Below are positions 24,305-31,869 of a stretch of 64,000 bases of DNA, piece by piece. The notes below the pieces were generated by a model that saw only the letters and a list, made by a program, of their open reading frames with translations, was not told the DNA's origin and did no database searches. Every line of letters starts with the position of its first letter. Within the stretch, counting starts at the first letter, position 1. The stretch spans positions 52,424-116,423 of the forward strand of contig JANXBY010000057.1 in the NCBI GenBank assembly GCA_025060455.1, read 5' to 3'. The DNA is from Armatimonadota bacterium (GTDB lineage Bacteria > Sysuimicrobiota > Sysuimicrobiia > Sysuimicrobiales > Sysuimicrobiaceae). The position numbers and the translations under genes were made by a program.

Positions 24305-24868
24305 GTGGAAGATCCCCTCGAAGCGGTTCGTAGCCGCCTCCAGGCGTACACCCCCCGTCGGCTGCCGGAGTCCGGGCTGGTGCTCGCCGGGGTGCTGGTG
24401 CCGCTGTACGTGGACGGCGGGGAGGTGTACGTGCTGCTGACCCGCCGGACGGAGCACGTGGCCACCCACAAGGGCCAGATCTCCTTTCCTGGTGGCGTGG
24501 TGGAGCCGCACGACCGCGACGCCCAGCAGGCCGCGCTGCGGGAAGCCCACGAGGAGCTGGGAATCCGGCCCGAGGACGTGGAGGTGTTGGGCCCGCTGGA
24601 CGACGTGTCCACGGTGGTGTCCGGGTTCCTGATCCGGCCCTACGTGGGCCGAATCCCGTATCCGTACCCCTTGCGTCCCGCTCCGGAGGAGATCGCGGAG
24701 GTGCTGGGGATCCCCCTGCGGTTCTTCCGGGACGAGCGCAACCTGCGGGTGGAGTGGGTGGGTGAGGGGGCCAGCCGGCGGCCGCTGCACTTCTACGACT
24801 ACGGGCCCCACACGGTGTGGGGGGCGACCGCGCGGGTGATCCGGAGGCTGGTGGAGGTGCTGAACTGA
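24305..24868 (+). CDS. Nudix hydrolase, CoA-pyrophosphatase type
   Basis: The Nudix box GGVVEPHDRDAQQAALREAHEELG carries the metal-binding REAHEEL core. Just before it is the CoA-pyrophosphatase signature LLTRRTEHVATHKGQISFPGG. The enzyme is expected to cleave CoA, acyl-CoA or oxidised CoA to 4'-phosphopantetheine derivatives and 3',5'-ADP. The 187-residue length fits. GTG start; the stop overlaps the CTG start of the next gene. Confidence 0.92.
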   Translation: MEDPLEAVRSRLQAYTPRRLPESGLVLAGVLVPLYVDGGEVYVLLTRRTEHVATHKGQISFPGGVVEPHDRDAQQAALREAHEELGIRPEDVEVLGPLDDVSTVVSGFLIRPYVGRIPYPYPLRPAPEEIAEVLGIPLRFFRDERNLRVEWVGEGASRRPLHFYDYGPHTVWGATARVIRRLVEVLN

Positions 24869-25740
24869 CCGGCCACCCATCTTCCGTCCGAAGGCCCGAC
24901 TACCACACGCACCTGGAGAACTACGGGCTGGACCGGGACAGCCTGCTGCGAATGGTGGGCGGGGCGCTGCGCGCGGGCGTGGACGAGATCGCCCTCACGG
25001 AGCACGCGCACAACTTCGTGCAGTGCCGAGACATCTACCCCTCAGACAACGACTGGGTGCACGGGCGGGACCGAGAGGGCCGGCGGAGCTGGGATCTGGA
25101 CGCATACTTGCGCCTGGTGGAGGCCGCACGGGCCGAAGGGATCCGGGTGAAGGTGGCATTGGAGTGGGATTACTGCCCGGGTTACGAGGCGCAGCTGGAG
25201 CGGTGGGTTCGCGCCTACCCGTGGGACCTGGTGCTGGGGGGCGTACACTGGCTTCGGGGGCGCAACGGCGGGTGGTGGGGATTTGACATCCCGGAGCAGA
25301 GGGAGGACTGGGAGCACCGCCCGGTGGACGAGGTATACGCGGAGTATTTCCGCCTGCTCGCGGAGGCAGCGTCCACGGGCCTGTTTGACGTCCTGGCGCA
25401 CCCCGACGTGGTGAAGGTGTTCGGCCACCGGCCGCGGCGCGACCCGCAGGAGTGGTACGAGCAGGCTGCAGAAGCGATGGCGCGAGCCGGGGTATGCGCG
25501 GAGGTGAACACCGCGGGGTGGCGAAAGCCCGCAGGCGAGCTGTACCCCGGCCAGAGGTTCCTCGAGGTGCTCCACCGGCGTGGGGTGCCCATCGTGATCA
25601 GCTCGGACGCGCACTGGGCGGAGCACGTGGGTTTTCGGTTCGCCGACGCGGAGCAGGCGGCCTGGGCCGCAGGGTACCGAACCCGGTGTGTGTTCGAGGG
25701 TCGGCGCCGTACCGAGGTCCCACTGCCGCCCCCCCTCTAA
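24865..25740 (+). CDS. PHP-domain phosphoesterase, histidinol-phosphatase-like (probable CTG start)
   Basis: Metal-dependent phosphoesterase of the PHP family, 291 residues. DYHTHLE at the N-terminus supplies the HxH pair; later ligands lie in LTEHAH, ALEWDY, GGVHWL, VLAHPDVVK and the SSDAHW near the end. The closest layout is HisK-type histidinol-phosphatase, but no his genes are nearby. The chosen start is CTG 24865: it forms a 4-base CTGA overlap with the Nudix stop, has GGAGG 7 bases upstream, and puts DYHTH close to the N-terminus as in relatives. No ATG, GTG or TTG occurs between there and DYHTH; GTG 24817 would be a longer alternative. Confidence 0.85.
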   Translation: MTGHPSSVRRPDYHTHLENYGLDRDSLLRMVGGALRAGVDEIALTEHAHNFVQCRDIYPSDNDWVHGRDREGRRSWDLDAYLRLVEAARAEGIRVKVALEWDYCPGYEAQLERWVRAYPWDLVLGGVHWLRGRNGGWWGFDIPEQREDWEHRPVDEVYAEYFRLLAEAASTGLFDVLAHPDVVKVFGHRPRRDPQEWYEQAAEAMARAGVCAEVNTAGWRKPAGELYPGQRFLEVLHRRGVPIVISSDAHWAEHVGFRFADAEQAAWAAGYRTRCVFEGRRRTEVPLPPPL

Positions 25741-25762
25741 GCGAGGCTGAGGGATCTGCGCA

Positions 25763-25785
25763 CGAACGTTCGGTACATGCGAACG
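25763..25785. promoter_or_regulatory. Inverted-repeat operator candidate before the MerR gene
   Basis: The palindrome CGAACGTTCG at 25763-25772 is followed by another CGAACG at 25780-25785. CGTTCG and CGAACG thus form a 6-bp inverted repeat with 7 bases between arms. It sits just upstream of the -35 of the MerR-family gene, a place suited to autoregulation. It does not match the LexA box spacing. Confidence 0.4.
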
Positions 25786-25796
25786 CACGTCCACTG

Positions 25797-25823
25797 TTGA
25801 CGGAGGTGCCCCGCTGCTATACT
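25797..25823 (+). promoter_or_regulatory. Promoter of the MerR-family gene
   Basis: TTGACG at 25797-25802 and TATACT at 25818-25823, with TG one base before the -10 (extended -10). The spacer is 15 bases, which the extended -10 could offset. The ATG follows 37 bases downstream. Confidence 0.55.
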
Positions 25824-25859
25824 GGGGGCCGGACCTCCTACGGACCTCTGGAGCTGGAG

Positions 25860-26219
25860 ATGCCCAGTCCCTCGGAGCTGTTTCCGATCGGTGTGGTGTC
25901 CGTGCTGACGGGTCTGAAGCCTCACGTGCTCCGGCGGTGGGAACAGCAGGGGCTGGTGGCGCCGGTGAGGGTGGGCAAGGCCCGCCGGCGCATGTACTCG
26001 TGGCGGGACATCGAGCAGATCCAGCTCTTGCGCCACCTGATGGAGCACGAGAAACTCTCCCCCCTGCAGGCGCGCGCCGCCATCCAGGAGGGCTGGCCGC
26101 GGTTTGTGGGCTGGGAGAAGCGCATCTGGGGGCGCCAGGGCAGGACCCCCGGCCGGGGCGGCGTCCGGTACGTGGTGGCCCTCAGCCGGCCCCGCTGGGC
26201 GGAGGAGTCAGAGGAGTAA
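25860..26219 (+). CDS. MerR-family transcriptional regulator (GlnR-like N-terminus)
   Basis: DNA-binding protein of 119 residues. The N-terminal winged helix-turn-helix reads LFPIGVVSVLTGLKPHVLRRWEQQGLVAPVRV and then RRMYSWRDIEQIQLLRHL, very like GlnR/TnrA and HspR heads. The short basic C-terminus (WEKRIWGRQGRTPGRGG) has no recognised effector domain. No nitrogen or chaperone gene is adjacent, so the regulon is unknown. Own promoter and a palindrome just upstream suggest self-regulation. Convergent with the diguanylate cyclase gene; 3 bases separate the two stops. Confidence 0.82.
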   Translation: MPSPSELFPIGVVSVLTGLKPHVLRRWEQQGLVAPVRVGKARRRMYSWRDIEQIQLLRHLMEHEKLSPLQARAAIQEGWPRFVGWEKRIWGRQGRTPGRGGVRYVVALSRPRWAEESEE

Positions 26220-26222
26220 GCT

Positions 26223-29162
26223 TCAGCCGGTCCCGGAACGGCTCGGCTCGGACGTTCCGGGGGCCGGGGGGCGGGTGCCCGCGGGGGCGCCCGCCCCTTC
26301 TTGTGTGGACGACGGTACCGCCTCGTCGAACAGCAGCGATCGGTTGCGCCCCATGGCCTTGGCCTGGTACATGGCGGTGTCGGACCGCCGCAGCAGGTCC
26401 TCGGGACTGTGCAGGTCCGGCGTGGACACCGCGATGCCCACGCTGGCGGTGACGCGGACGGTCTGGCCGGCGAGGTGGAACGGCTGACGAAAAGCCTCCT
26501 GGACCCTCCAGGCCACCGCCTGGGCGTCCTGCGGCCCCACGATCTCCTCCACCAGCACCGTGAACTCATCACCCGCGAGGCGGGCGACGGTGTCACAAGC
26601 CCGCAGGCAGGCGCGCAGGCGGTCGGCCACCTGCTGCAAGAGCCGGTCACCCGCGTCGTGCCCCAAGGTGTCGTTCACTGCCTTGAACCGATCCAAGTCC
26701 ACAAACAGCACCGCCACCCGATTTCCGGTCCTCCGGGCCCGGTCCAGGGCGTGCTGGAGCCGGTCCATGAACAGGGAACGGTTCGGTAACCCCGTGAGGG
26801 CATCGTGCAAGGCAAGATGTGCCAGGCGGAGCTCGGCACGCTTGCGATCCGTGATGTTCACCCCGTACCCGATCAGGCGGGTCACCTGGCCGTCTCGGTC
26901 CACCACAGGGTGGATGCGGCGTAGGAAGAAGTGGCTCTTGCCGTCGCGACCCCTCACCTCCTCTTCGAACTCCAGCGTCCGCCCCTCTGCGGCGGCCTGT
27001 TCCAGGTAGCGGCGTCGCCGCTCGGCGACGGACCGGTCCTGCCCCACACGGGCGCACAGCTCGAAGTCGTCGCGCCCGACCGCCCACCGGCGGAGTTCGG
27101 GGTCGCGCACCGCAGAGCGGTTGAGGTACAGGTAGCGGAACTGGCGGTCTAGCACCGCGATGTCCGACGGCACGTGGTCCAGCAGCTCCTCATAGAAGGC
27201 GCGCTGCTCATCCACCGCCTGGGTCACCCGCGCGTTGTGGAGGACCAGGGAGGCCAGCTGGCCGAACCGCACCACGGTCTCCACCTCGTCCGCGCTGAAC
27301 GGTGGGCAGGCTCGGTCTCGTGCTACCGAGAAGGCGCCCACGAACTGGCCGGAGGCGAACAGGGGCACGCTGACCGCACCACCCAGGCCGTCGAACCTAG
27401 GGTCAGGCAGCCGGTGTGGCCACGCGCTGTAGTCTTCCACCACCAGGGGCTGGCCGGACTCCCACACGCGGCCCACCATGCCTTCCCCGCGCCGCACCGT
27501 CAGTCCCTCCTGGCCTGCCCACGCCATGTTCCCAAGCCCCACGCGGCACCGCAGCACGCCGTCCTCCAGCAGGTACAGGTTCCCGTGGGCGCTGTCCAGC
27601 AGCTGGCAGGCCCGTCGGACGATGGCGTGCAGCAGTTCGTTGGTTCCCAACCCGGACAGCAAGCCCTGGGTGGTGACGTGGAGGGCTTCCAGGAGCTGCT
27701 GGCGTCGGCGCAGCCGCTCTTCCGCCTGTGTCCGCCGCTCCAGCTCCTCCCGTGCGGCCCGGTACAAGGACGCGCTGTTCAGGACCAAGGAGGCCAGGTG
27801 GGCGAACCGGGTGGCCGCGTCCACCTCTTCGTCGGTGAAACCGCGTTCGCCCCGGCTGCGGGCTGCGAACAGGGCCCCCACCACCTCCGGCCCCACCCGC
27901 AGGGGCACTGTGATGGCGGGGCCCAGGTCGTCCACCTCCGGGAAAGGCAGGCGCCCGGGCCAGGCCGCGTAGTCGTCCACCACAAAGCTCTGACCGCTCT
28001 CCCACACCCGGCCGACCATCCCCTCCCCAGGACGGAGGCAGACGCCCGCCTGTTGCGCCCACCGGGCCGCGCCCACGCCCACCCGGCACCGCATCACGTC
28101 CCCCTCACGCAGGTACAGGTTTCCGTGGGTGGCTGTGAGCAGGCCGGTGGCGCGGTGGACGATGGCTACGAGAAGGCTGTCGAAGTCGGTCCCACTGAGC
28201 AGTTCTTCCGTGGTGGCGTGCAGCGCGCGGAGCAGGTCGTGCTTGCGCCGCAGCTGTGCCTCCGCCTGCCGGCGGCGCGCCAGCTCCCGTTCGGTGCGGC
28301 GGTACAGGTCCGAGTTCTGCACCACCAAAGACGCCACCTCGGCGAACCGCTCCACCGCCAGCACGTCGTCCGCGGTGAAGGGCGGGTGGGACGCCTCCCG
28401 GAGGACCACGATGACCCCCGTTACCCGCCCGTTCCCCACCAGGGGCATGGCCGCCGCAGACCGTACGAAGTCCAGCCTGGGGTCGGGGATCCGGTGTTCC
28501 CAACGGGCGTAGTCCCCCACCACCACCGGCTTTCCCGTCTGCCACACGTGGCCCGCGAGCCCCTGCCCCGGTAGGACCTCGATGCCTTCCTCCTGCATCC
28601 ACCGGGTAGCACCCAAGGCGAACCGACAGCGCATCCGACCCCCTTCGGCGAGGAACAGGTTGCCGTGCGGGGTCTCCAGCAGCGCGCACGCGCGGCGGAG
28701 CACGTGGACCAGGAGGTCCTCCGACGGTCCACCTCCCAGCAGGCGCACGGTGGTGGTGTGCAGGGCGTCCAACAGGGCCGCGCGGCGGCGCAGCTGCTCT
28801 TGCGCGACCCGGTGGGACCGGCCCAGCCGGTACAGGAGCTCGGAGCTGGCCGCCACGGTGACCGCGAGCCCGCCCCACGCCACCAGGGCCTCCCGCAGGT
28901 CCGGGGCGCGCAACACCACCGCGAGCAGCGTGGCCGAAGCCGCGGGCGGCAGCATGAGGGCGTACACGCGGCGTTCAAAGCGGGCGGCGGCCAACAGCAC
29001 AGGGCCCGCGAGCAGCACCACCGCGGAGTAGGGCACTCCCAGCCGCAGCACCGCTACCAGGGCGCCCGCGCACAACGTCCCGTAGGCGGCCACCCACCCC
29101 TGGGGCTGCTGCGCCCAAGCCCGGGCTCGGCCCGCAACCCGCCGGAAGGCCTCGTCGCTCAT
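26223..29162 (-). CDS. Membrane diguanylate cyclase with three GAF units, PAS and GGDEF domains
   Basis: Signalling protein of 979 residues. Residues about 20-115 hold three to four membrane helices. Three GAF units follow at about 130-290, 310-470 and 490-645, each introduced by a charged coiled linker (RRRQAEAQLRRKHDLL type). A PAS domain with PAC motif lies at about 655-775 (GYGVNITDRKRAE). The GGDEF domain at about 780-945 has VDLDRFKAVNDTLGHDAGD and the active site AGDEF (first Gly to Ala, tolerated in active enzymes). The RACD five residues before it is a product-binding I-site. It should make cyclic-di-GMP in response to unknown ligands. No EAL domain. Start at ATG 29162 is weakly supported. 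Confidence 0.93.
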   Translation of the reverse strand: MSDEAFRRVAGRARAWAQQPQGWVAAYGTLCAGALVAVLRLGVPYSAVVLLAGPVLLAAARFERRVYALMLPPAASATLLAVVLRAPDLREALVAWGGLAVTVAASSELLYRLGRSHRVAQEQLRRRAALLDALHTTTVRLLGGGPSEDLLVHVLRRACALLETPHGNLFLAEGGRMRCRFALGATRWMQEEGIEVLPGQGLAGHVWQTGKPVVVGDYARWEHRIPDPRLDFVRSAAAMPLVGNGRVTGVIVVLREASHPPFTADDVLAVERFAEVASLVVQNSDLYRRTERELARRRQAEAQLRRKHDLLRALHATTEELLSGTDFDSLLVAIVHRATGLLTATHGNLYLREGDVMRCRVGVGAARWAQQAGVCLRPGEGMVGRVWESGQSFVVDDYAAWPGRLPFPEVDDLGPAITVPLRVGPEVVGALFAARSRGERGFTDEEVDAATRFAHLASLVLNSASLYRAAREELERRTQAEERLRRRQQLLEALHVTTQGLLSGLGTNELLHAIVRRACQLLDSAHGNLYLLEDGVLRCRVGLGNMAWAGQEGLTVRRGEGMVGRVWESGQPLVVEDYSAWPHRLPDPRFDGLGGAVSVPLFASGQFVGAFSVARDRACPPFSADEVETVVRFGQLASLVLHNARVTQAVDEQRAFYEELLDHVPSDIAVLDRQFRYLYLNRSAVRDPELRRWAVGRDDFELCARVGQDRSVAERRRRYLEQAAAEGRTLEFEEEVRGRDGKSHFFLRRIHPVVDRDGQVTRLIGYGVNITDRKRAELRLAHLALHDALTGLPNRSLFMDRLQHALDRARRTGNRVAVLFVDLDRFKAVNDTLGHDAGDRLLQQVADRLRACLRACDTVARLAGDEFTVLVEEIVGPQDAQAVAWRVQEAFRQPFHLAGQTVRVTASVGIAVSTPDLHSPEDLLRRSDTAMYQAKAMGRNRSLLFDEAVPSSTQEGAGAPAGTRPPAPGTSEPSRSGTG
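27228..28775 (-). repeat. Three in-register 180-residue GAF-plus-linker repeats
   Basis: Within the cyclase, LLDALHTTT, LLRALHATT and LLEALHVTT begin at residues 130, 310 and 490. GLAGHVWQTG, GMVGRVWESG and GMVGRVWESG begin at 201, 381 and 561. HGNLFL, HGNLYL and HGNLYL are likewise 180 apart. The period is therefore exactly 180 residues (540 bases) with no net insertion or deletion. The second and third units are most alike. This indicates tandem duplication inside the gene. Confidence 0.9.
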
Positions 29163-29201
29163 CCGCCGTGCGTGTTAGCAACCGCCGTGCCAAGGTTCGC
29201 G

Positions 29202-29207
29202 TACAAT
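29202..29207 (+). promoter_or_regulatory. -10 element giving a probable leaderless cysteine desulfurase mRNA
   Basis: TACAAT at 29202-29207 is followed by 6 bases and then the GTG start at 29214, so the expected transcription start coincides with the start codon. No ribosome binding site precedes the GTG. The same arrangement occurs at lgt. A good -35 is not evident. Confidence 0.55.
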
Positions 29208-29213
29208 GTAGGC

Positions 29214-30380
29214 GTGCGCATCTACATGGACTACGCGGCCACGACCCCCACCGACCCCAGGGTCCTGGAGGCCATGCGGCCGTACTTCACGGAGGTTTTC
29301 GGAAACGCGTCCAGCGTGCACAGCTTCGGGCAGGAGGCGCGGGCCGCGGTGGACCGGGCGCGCCGAACCCTGGCAGAGGCGCTGGGCTGCCAGCCCTCGG
29401 AGGTGGTGCTCACCAGCGGGGCCACGGAGGCGGACAACTGGGCGGTCGTGGGCGTGGCCCTGGCCCACGAGGCCAAAGGCCGGCACCTGGTGGTCTCCTC
29501 CGTGGAGCACCGGGCGGTGCTGGAGCCGGCCCGGTGGCTGGCCAGCCGGGGTTGGGAGGTGACCTTCCTGCCGGTGGACCGGCACGGGCGGGTGGACCCC
29601 GACGACGTCCGCCGCGCCCTACGGGACGACACGGTCCTGGTGTCGGTGATGCACGCCAACAACGAGGTGGGCACGGTGCAGCCTGTGGCGGAGGTGGCGC
29701 GGGTGGCCCGGGAGCGGGGCGTCCTGGTGCACACGGACGCCACCCAGACCCTGGGCGCCTTGCCCGTGCGGGTGGACGAGCTGGGCGTGGACCTGCTGTC
29801 GGCCTCTGCCCACAAGCGCTACGGCCCCAAGGGGGTGGGGCTGCTCTACGTGCGCCGGGGCGTGCGCGTTGAGCCGCTGCTGCGGGGTGGGTCTCACGAG
29901 CGCGGACGCCGCGCGGGCACGGAGAACGTGCCGGCGATCGTGGGGTTCGGCAAGGCGGTGGAGCTGGCCCTGGCCGACCGGGAAGCAGAACAAGCCCGGG
30001 TTCGGGCGTTGAGGGACCGGCTGGTCTGTGGCCTGCTGGAGCTCGAGGGTGCAGTGCTCACCGGCCACCCCTCGGAACGGCTGGCCAACAACGCCCACCT
30101 GTGCTTTGAGGATGTGGAGAGTGAGTCGCTGCTGCTGGCCCTGGATCTGCGGGGCGTGGCCGCCAGCAGCGGGTCCGCGTGCACCGCGGGCAGCCTGGAG
30201 CCTTCCCACGTCCTGCGGGCGATGGGCGTGCCCCGGGAACTGGCCGCGGGGGCCCTGCGGCTGACCCTGGGACGTTGGACCACGCAGGCGGAGGTGGACG
30301 CGGCGGTGGAGTTGGTCCGTGAGGCGGTGGCGGAGCTACGTCGCGCCCTCCCGCGGGCCCGCAGCACCGCCCGCGGTTGA
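29214..30380 (+). CDS. Cysteine desulfurase (NifS/IscS family)
   Basis: PLP enzyme that removes sulfur from cysteine for Fe-S clusters, thiolated tRNA or other carriers. The 388-residue protein starts IYMDYAATTPTDPRVLEAM. It has the TSGATEADNWAV loop, HANNEVGTVQP, the DATQTLG motif, the PLP lysine in SAHKRYGPKGVG, and the sulfur-accepting Cys in the mobile loop SSGSACTAGSLEPSHVL. The short loop is of the NifS/IscS group (group I). No iscU or mnmA is adjacent. It precedes nuoA by about 100 bases and could supply sulfur for complex I clusters, though that is inference. Start GTG 29214; no leader apparent. Confidence 0.94.
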   Translation: MRIYMDYAATTPTDPRVLEAMRPYFTEVFGNASSVHSFGQEARAAVDRARRTLAEALGCQPSEVVLTSGATEADNWAVVGVALAHEAKGRHLVVSSVEHRAVLEPARWLASRGWEVTFLPVDRHGRVDPDDVRRALRDDTVLVSVMHANNEVGTVQPVAEVARVARERGVLVHTDATQTLGALPVRVDELGVDLLSASAHKRYGPKGVGLLYVRRGVRVEPLLRGGSHERGRRAGTENVPAIVGFGKAVELALADREAEQARVRALRDRLVCGLLELEGAVLTGHPSERLANNAHLCFEDVESESLLLALDLRGVAASSGSACTAGSLEPSHVLRAMGVPRELAAGALRLTLGRWTTQAEVDAAVELVREAVAELRRALPRARSTARG

Positions 30381-30405
30381 AGCCGAAGCCGCGCTCTGCG
30401 ATGAT
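30377..30405 (+). promoter_or_regulatory. Weak promoter candidate for the nuo operon
   Basis: TTGAAG at 30377-30382, 17-base spacer, GATGAT at 30400-30405, about 70 bases before nuoA. The -35 overlaps the end of the desulfurase gene and the -10 is poor, so read-through from upstream is also possible. Confidence 0.3.
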
Positions 30406-30477
30406 GGACGCGGTGCCGGGCTGACGGCGGGCCACCGCCCGAGCTCGGCCTTTGTGTGGCCCGGTGCGGAGGGACGC

Positions 30478-30834
30478 GTGACGCAGTACGTGCCTATCCT
30501 CGTGCACCTCGGCGCCTCCCTGGCGCTGGTGCTGGCCCTGCTGGCCCTTCACGTGTGGCTGGGCGGGCGCCGGCCCAACCCGGACAAGCTGATGCCCTAC
30601 GAATCCGGGGTGTGGCCGATCGGGTCGGCCCGGCAGCGGGTCCCGGTGCGGTACTACCTGGTGGCTATGCTGTTCATCCTGTTCGACGTGGAGGCGGTGT
30701 TCCTGTACCCGTGGGCGGTGCTGTTCCGGGAGCTGGGCTGGTTGGGGCTGTGGGAGGTCCTGGTGTTCGTGGGGGTGCTGTTGGTAGGGTACGTGTACGC
30801 CTGGCGGAGGGGAGCGTTCCAATGGCAACCGTGA
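30478..30834 (+). CDS. nuoA: NADH-quinone oxidoreductase subunit A
   Basis: Small membrane subunit of respiratory complex I, 118 residues with three helices. The conserved loop between helices 1 and 2 reads [39 protein letters not shown], containing the YESG motif and the buried acidic pair (FDVE) of the proton path. First gene of a complete nuoA-N operon in canonical order. GTG start with GGAGGG just upstream; the stop lies inside the start of nuoB. Confidence 0.95.
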   Translation: MTQYVPILVHLGASLALVLALLALHVWLGGRRPNPDKLMPYESGVWPIGSARQRVPVRYYLVAMLFILFDVEAVFLYPWAVLFRELGWLGLWEVLVFVGVLLVGYVYAWRRGAFQWQP

Positions 30835-31319
30835 GCCGGGACGACTGGGCGGGGCTGGAGCGCAACGTGCTTACCACCACGGTGGAGCGCATGCTGGCAT
30901 GGGCCCGCAGCTCCTCCGTGTGGCCGGTGCAGTTCGGGCTGGCGTGCTGTGCCATCGAGATGATCGCCACCACCACCTCCAAGTTCGACATCGCCCGGTT
31001 CGGGATGGAAGCCTTCCGGGCCTCTCCGCGCCAGTCGGACCTGATGATCGTGGCAGGGCGGGTGAGCCAGAAGATGGCGCCCGTGCTCCGCCACATCTAC
31101 GACCAGATGCTGGAGCCCAAGTGGGTGTTGTCCATGGGCGACTGTGCCTCCTGCGGCGGCGTGTACAACAACTACGCCCTGGTGCAGGGGGTGGACAAGA
31201 TCGTGCCCGTGGACGTGTACGTGGCAGGGTGTCCGCCGCGGCCGGAGGCGCTGCTGTACGGCCTGATGAAGCTGCAGGAGAAGATCCGCGAGCGTGCGCG
31301 CCAAGGGGGACCGCGGTGA
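30822..31319 (+). CDS. nuoB: NADH-quinone oxidoreductase subunit B (N2 cluster)
   Basis: Peripheral-arm subunit that carries the terminal [4Fe-4S] cluster N2, which reduces quinone. In 165 residues the four ligands are visible: the tandem pair in GLACCAIEM, one in GDCASCGG and one in [11 protein letters not shown]. The N-terminal helix [19 protein letters not shown] is normal for the family. ATG 30822 overlaps nuoA by 13 bases; the stop overlaps the nuoC GTG by 4. Confidence 0.97.
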   Translation: MATVSRDDWAGLERNVLTTTVERMLAWARSSSVWPVQFGLACCAIEMIATTTSKFDIARFGMEAFRASPRQSDLMIVAGRVSQKMAPVLRHIYDQMLEPKWVLSMGDCASCGGVYNNYALVQGVDKIVPVDVYVAGCPPRPEALLYGLMKLQEKIRERARQGGPR

Positions 31320-31855
31320 GCACCGCCCTCACCCCCGTCCAGGAGTTCCTTGCGGAGCGCCTGGGGCCAGACGCCCTGGAGGCCCACGCCTTCCGCGGGG
31401 ACGTCACCGTGGTGGTAGACCGGGAGCGGCTCCCGGAGGCCTTGCGGTGGCTCCGGGACGAGCCGTGGTGGTTCGAGGTGCTCACGGACCTCACCGCGTG
31501 GGACCGTTACCCCGCAGAGCCGCGGTTCGAGGTTGTTTACCACCTGCTGAGCCTCCGGCGGCGGGAGCGGCTGCGGATCAAGACGCGGGTGCCCGGGCAC
31601 GACCCGGTGGTCCCCAGCGCGGTGCCGGTGTTCGCGGGAGCCAATTGGTTCGAGCGGGAAGTATGGGACCTGTTCGGCATCCGGTTCACCGGGCACCCCA
31701 ACCTGGTCCGAATCCTCATGCCCGATGACTGGGAGGGCCACCCCTTGCGGCGCGACTACCCGCTCACGGAGGAGCCGGTGGAGTTCCGCGGCCACGTGCC
31801 CAAGGTTCCCAGCCAGATCGTCCCCCGGGTTCCACCCCCCGGGGAAGACCCGTAG
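31316..31855 (+). CDS. nuoC: NADH-quinone oxidoreductase subunit C
   Basis: Structural peripheral-arm subunit (30-kDa type), 179 residues, separate from NuoD rather than fused. The family signature [41 protein letters not shown] lies in the C-terminal half. The N-terminal half is variable, as usual. Start overlaps nuoB by 4 bases. The last residues ([10 protein letters not shown]) form a short tail. Confidence 0.96.
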   Translation: MSTALTPVQEFLAERLGPDALEAHAFRGDVTVVVDRERLPEALRWLRDEPWWFEVLTDLTAWDRYPAEPRFEVVYHLLSLRRRERLRIKTRVPGHDPVVPSAVPVFAGANWFEREVWDLFGIRFTGHPNLVRILMPDDWEGHPLRRDYPLTEEPVEFRGHVPKVPSQIVPRVPPPGEDP

Positions 31856-31869
31856 TGGGAGAGAGGCCC

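Noticed and set aside
25763..25772. LexA/SOS box before the MerR gene
   Set aside because: CGAACGTTCG has no spacer between half-sites, whereas the Gram-positive SOS box is CGAAC-N4-GTTCG; neighbouring genes are not SOS genes.
26301..29031. Long plus-strand frames antisense to the diguanylate cyclase
   Set aside because: Repetitive His/Gly/Pro-rich products without motifs; the minus strand holds six recognisable domains.
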